Assembly: GCA_946902875.1 (NCBI GenBank)
Contig: OX336344.1
Span: 19,055,791-19,119,790 of the forward strand
Length of the DNA: 64,000 nucleotides
From: Nematopogon swammerdamellus
Lineage: Eukaryota > Arthropoda > Insecta > Lepidoptera > Adelidae
Direction: 5' to 3'
Shown here: piece after piece, positions 63,722 through 64,000 of the stretch
Layout: each line of letters begins with the position of its first letter
Numbering within the stretch: position 1 is the first letter of the stretch
Notes under the pieces: generated by a model
The model's input: only the letters and a program-made list of their open reading frames with translations
What the model was told of the DNA's origin: nothing
The model's database searches: none
Program-made: the position numbers and the translations under genes

Positions 63722-64000
63722 TTTATGCCGCACCGCTCCGCCGCCGTGCGGTCTCGCTCCAAGTCTTGGAAAATAAAAACATTGTCGAAAAGTATCGAGT
63801 TTTTCAATTTATCTAAAGATTCCCATTGAGTTCTTAAATGTATGACTGTTAAGTTGTCCAAAAACTACTAATATGAACGTATGATGCGAGATGATTGAGA
63901 TCACAGAACCGAGAAACACTGGATATTGTTTAAATACTTTTATTGCGACAATAATAGCCTAGCTAGGATTAATTGGAGCAAATATCGACATGGAGAGAGG
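63722..64000. other. Right-edge sequence, no gene seen
   Basis: GC-rich start (CCGCTCCGCCGCCGTGCGG) that pairs loosely with the stretch before 63366, then AT-rich. No feature recognised up to the window edge. Confidence 0.4.

Overview
This is eukaryotic, almost certainly lepidopteran (moth or butterfly) nuclear DNA. The genes have GT-AG introns, long AT-rich introns and intergenic DNA, and a dense load of short transposable elements: tRNA-derived SINEs, Helitron-like elements with A|TC...CTAG|T ends, and palindromic MITEs. I see no bacterial operon, CRISPR array or phage module. Most open frames are chance frames or lie inside repeats.

Genes from left to right: (1) the last exon of an acid lipase (+, 21-427), cut by the window edge. 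(2) A coiled-coil protein gene on the minus strand (17372 down to 2959; at least seven exons, 5' end not found), possibly golgin-like. (3) MZT1/MOZART1 (+, coding exon 20936-21148), a gamma-tubulin complex adaptor. (4) Tim17 (-, 26126-23502, three exons), the mitochondrial presequence translocase channel subunit. (5) warts/LATS kinase (+, 31779-41061, four coding exons, predicted 1033 aa), the Hippo pathway kinase. (6) MPC1 (-, 52474-47259, three exons), a mitochondrial pyruvate carrier subunit. (7) LRPAP1/RAP (+, 53906-60556, seven exons, predicted 364 aa), the ER chaperone of LDL-receptor-family proteins, ending in the retrieval signal HTEL. Exon phases join cleanly in Tim17, warts, MPC1 and LRPAP1. 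MPC1 and LRPAP1 are divergent neighbours. MZT1 and the coiled-coil gene may also share a promoter near 19 kb. The genes belong to different pathways and do not form a functional cluster.

The rest is repeat-rich. Three abundant retroposon types recur: SINE-A (tRNA-like head, about 400 bp), SINE-B (a different tRNA-like head, about 390 bp) and family C (about 320 bp, with target-site duplications). A and B share a central domain although head and tail differ, and several B copies carry the 5' head of C, so these elements are mosaics. Several MITEs (TTAA type, hAT-like, pogo/Tigger-like, foldback) and 3'-end fragments of LINE reverse transcriptases are also present.

The most unusual signals are local duplications of coding exons: five decaying tandem copies of the warts C-terminal coding end just behind its stop codon, a stray copy of a warts kinase exon piece in an intron, and a truncated second copy of a coiled-coil exon. 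In addition, a candidate 2.26 kb Helitron-like element inside MPC1 intron 2 holds three different tandem arrays, one of which inverts on itself. I found no convincing new enzymatic or defence system.
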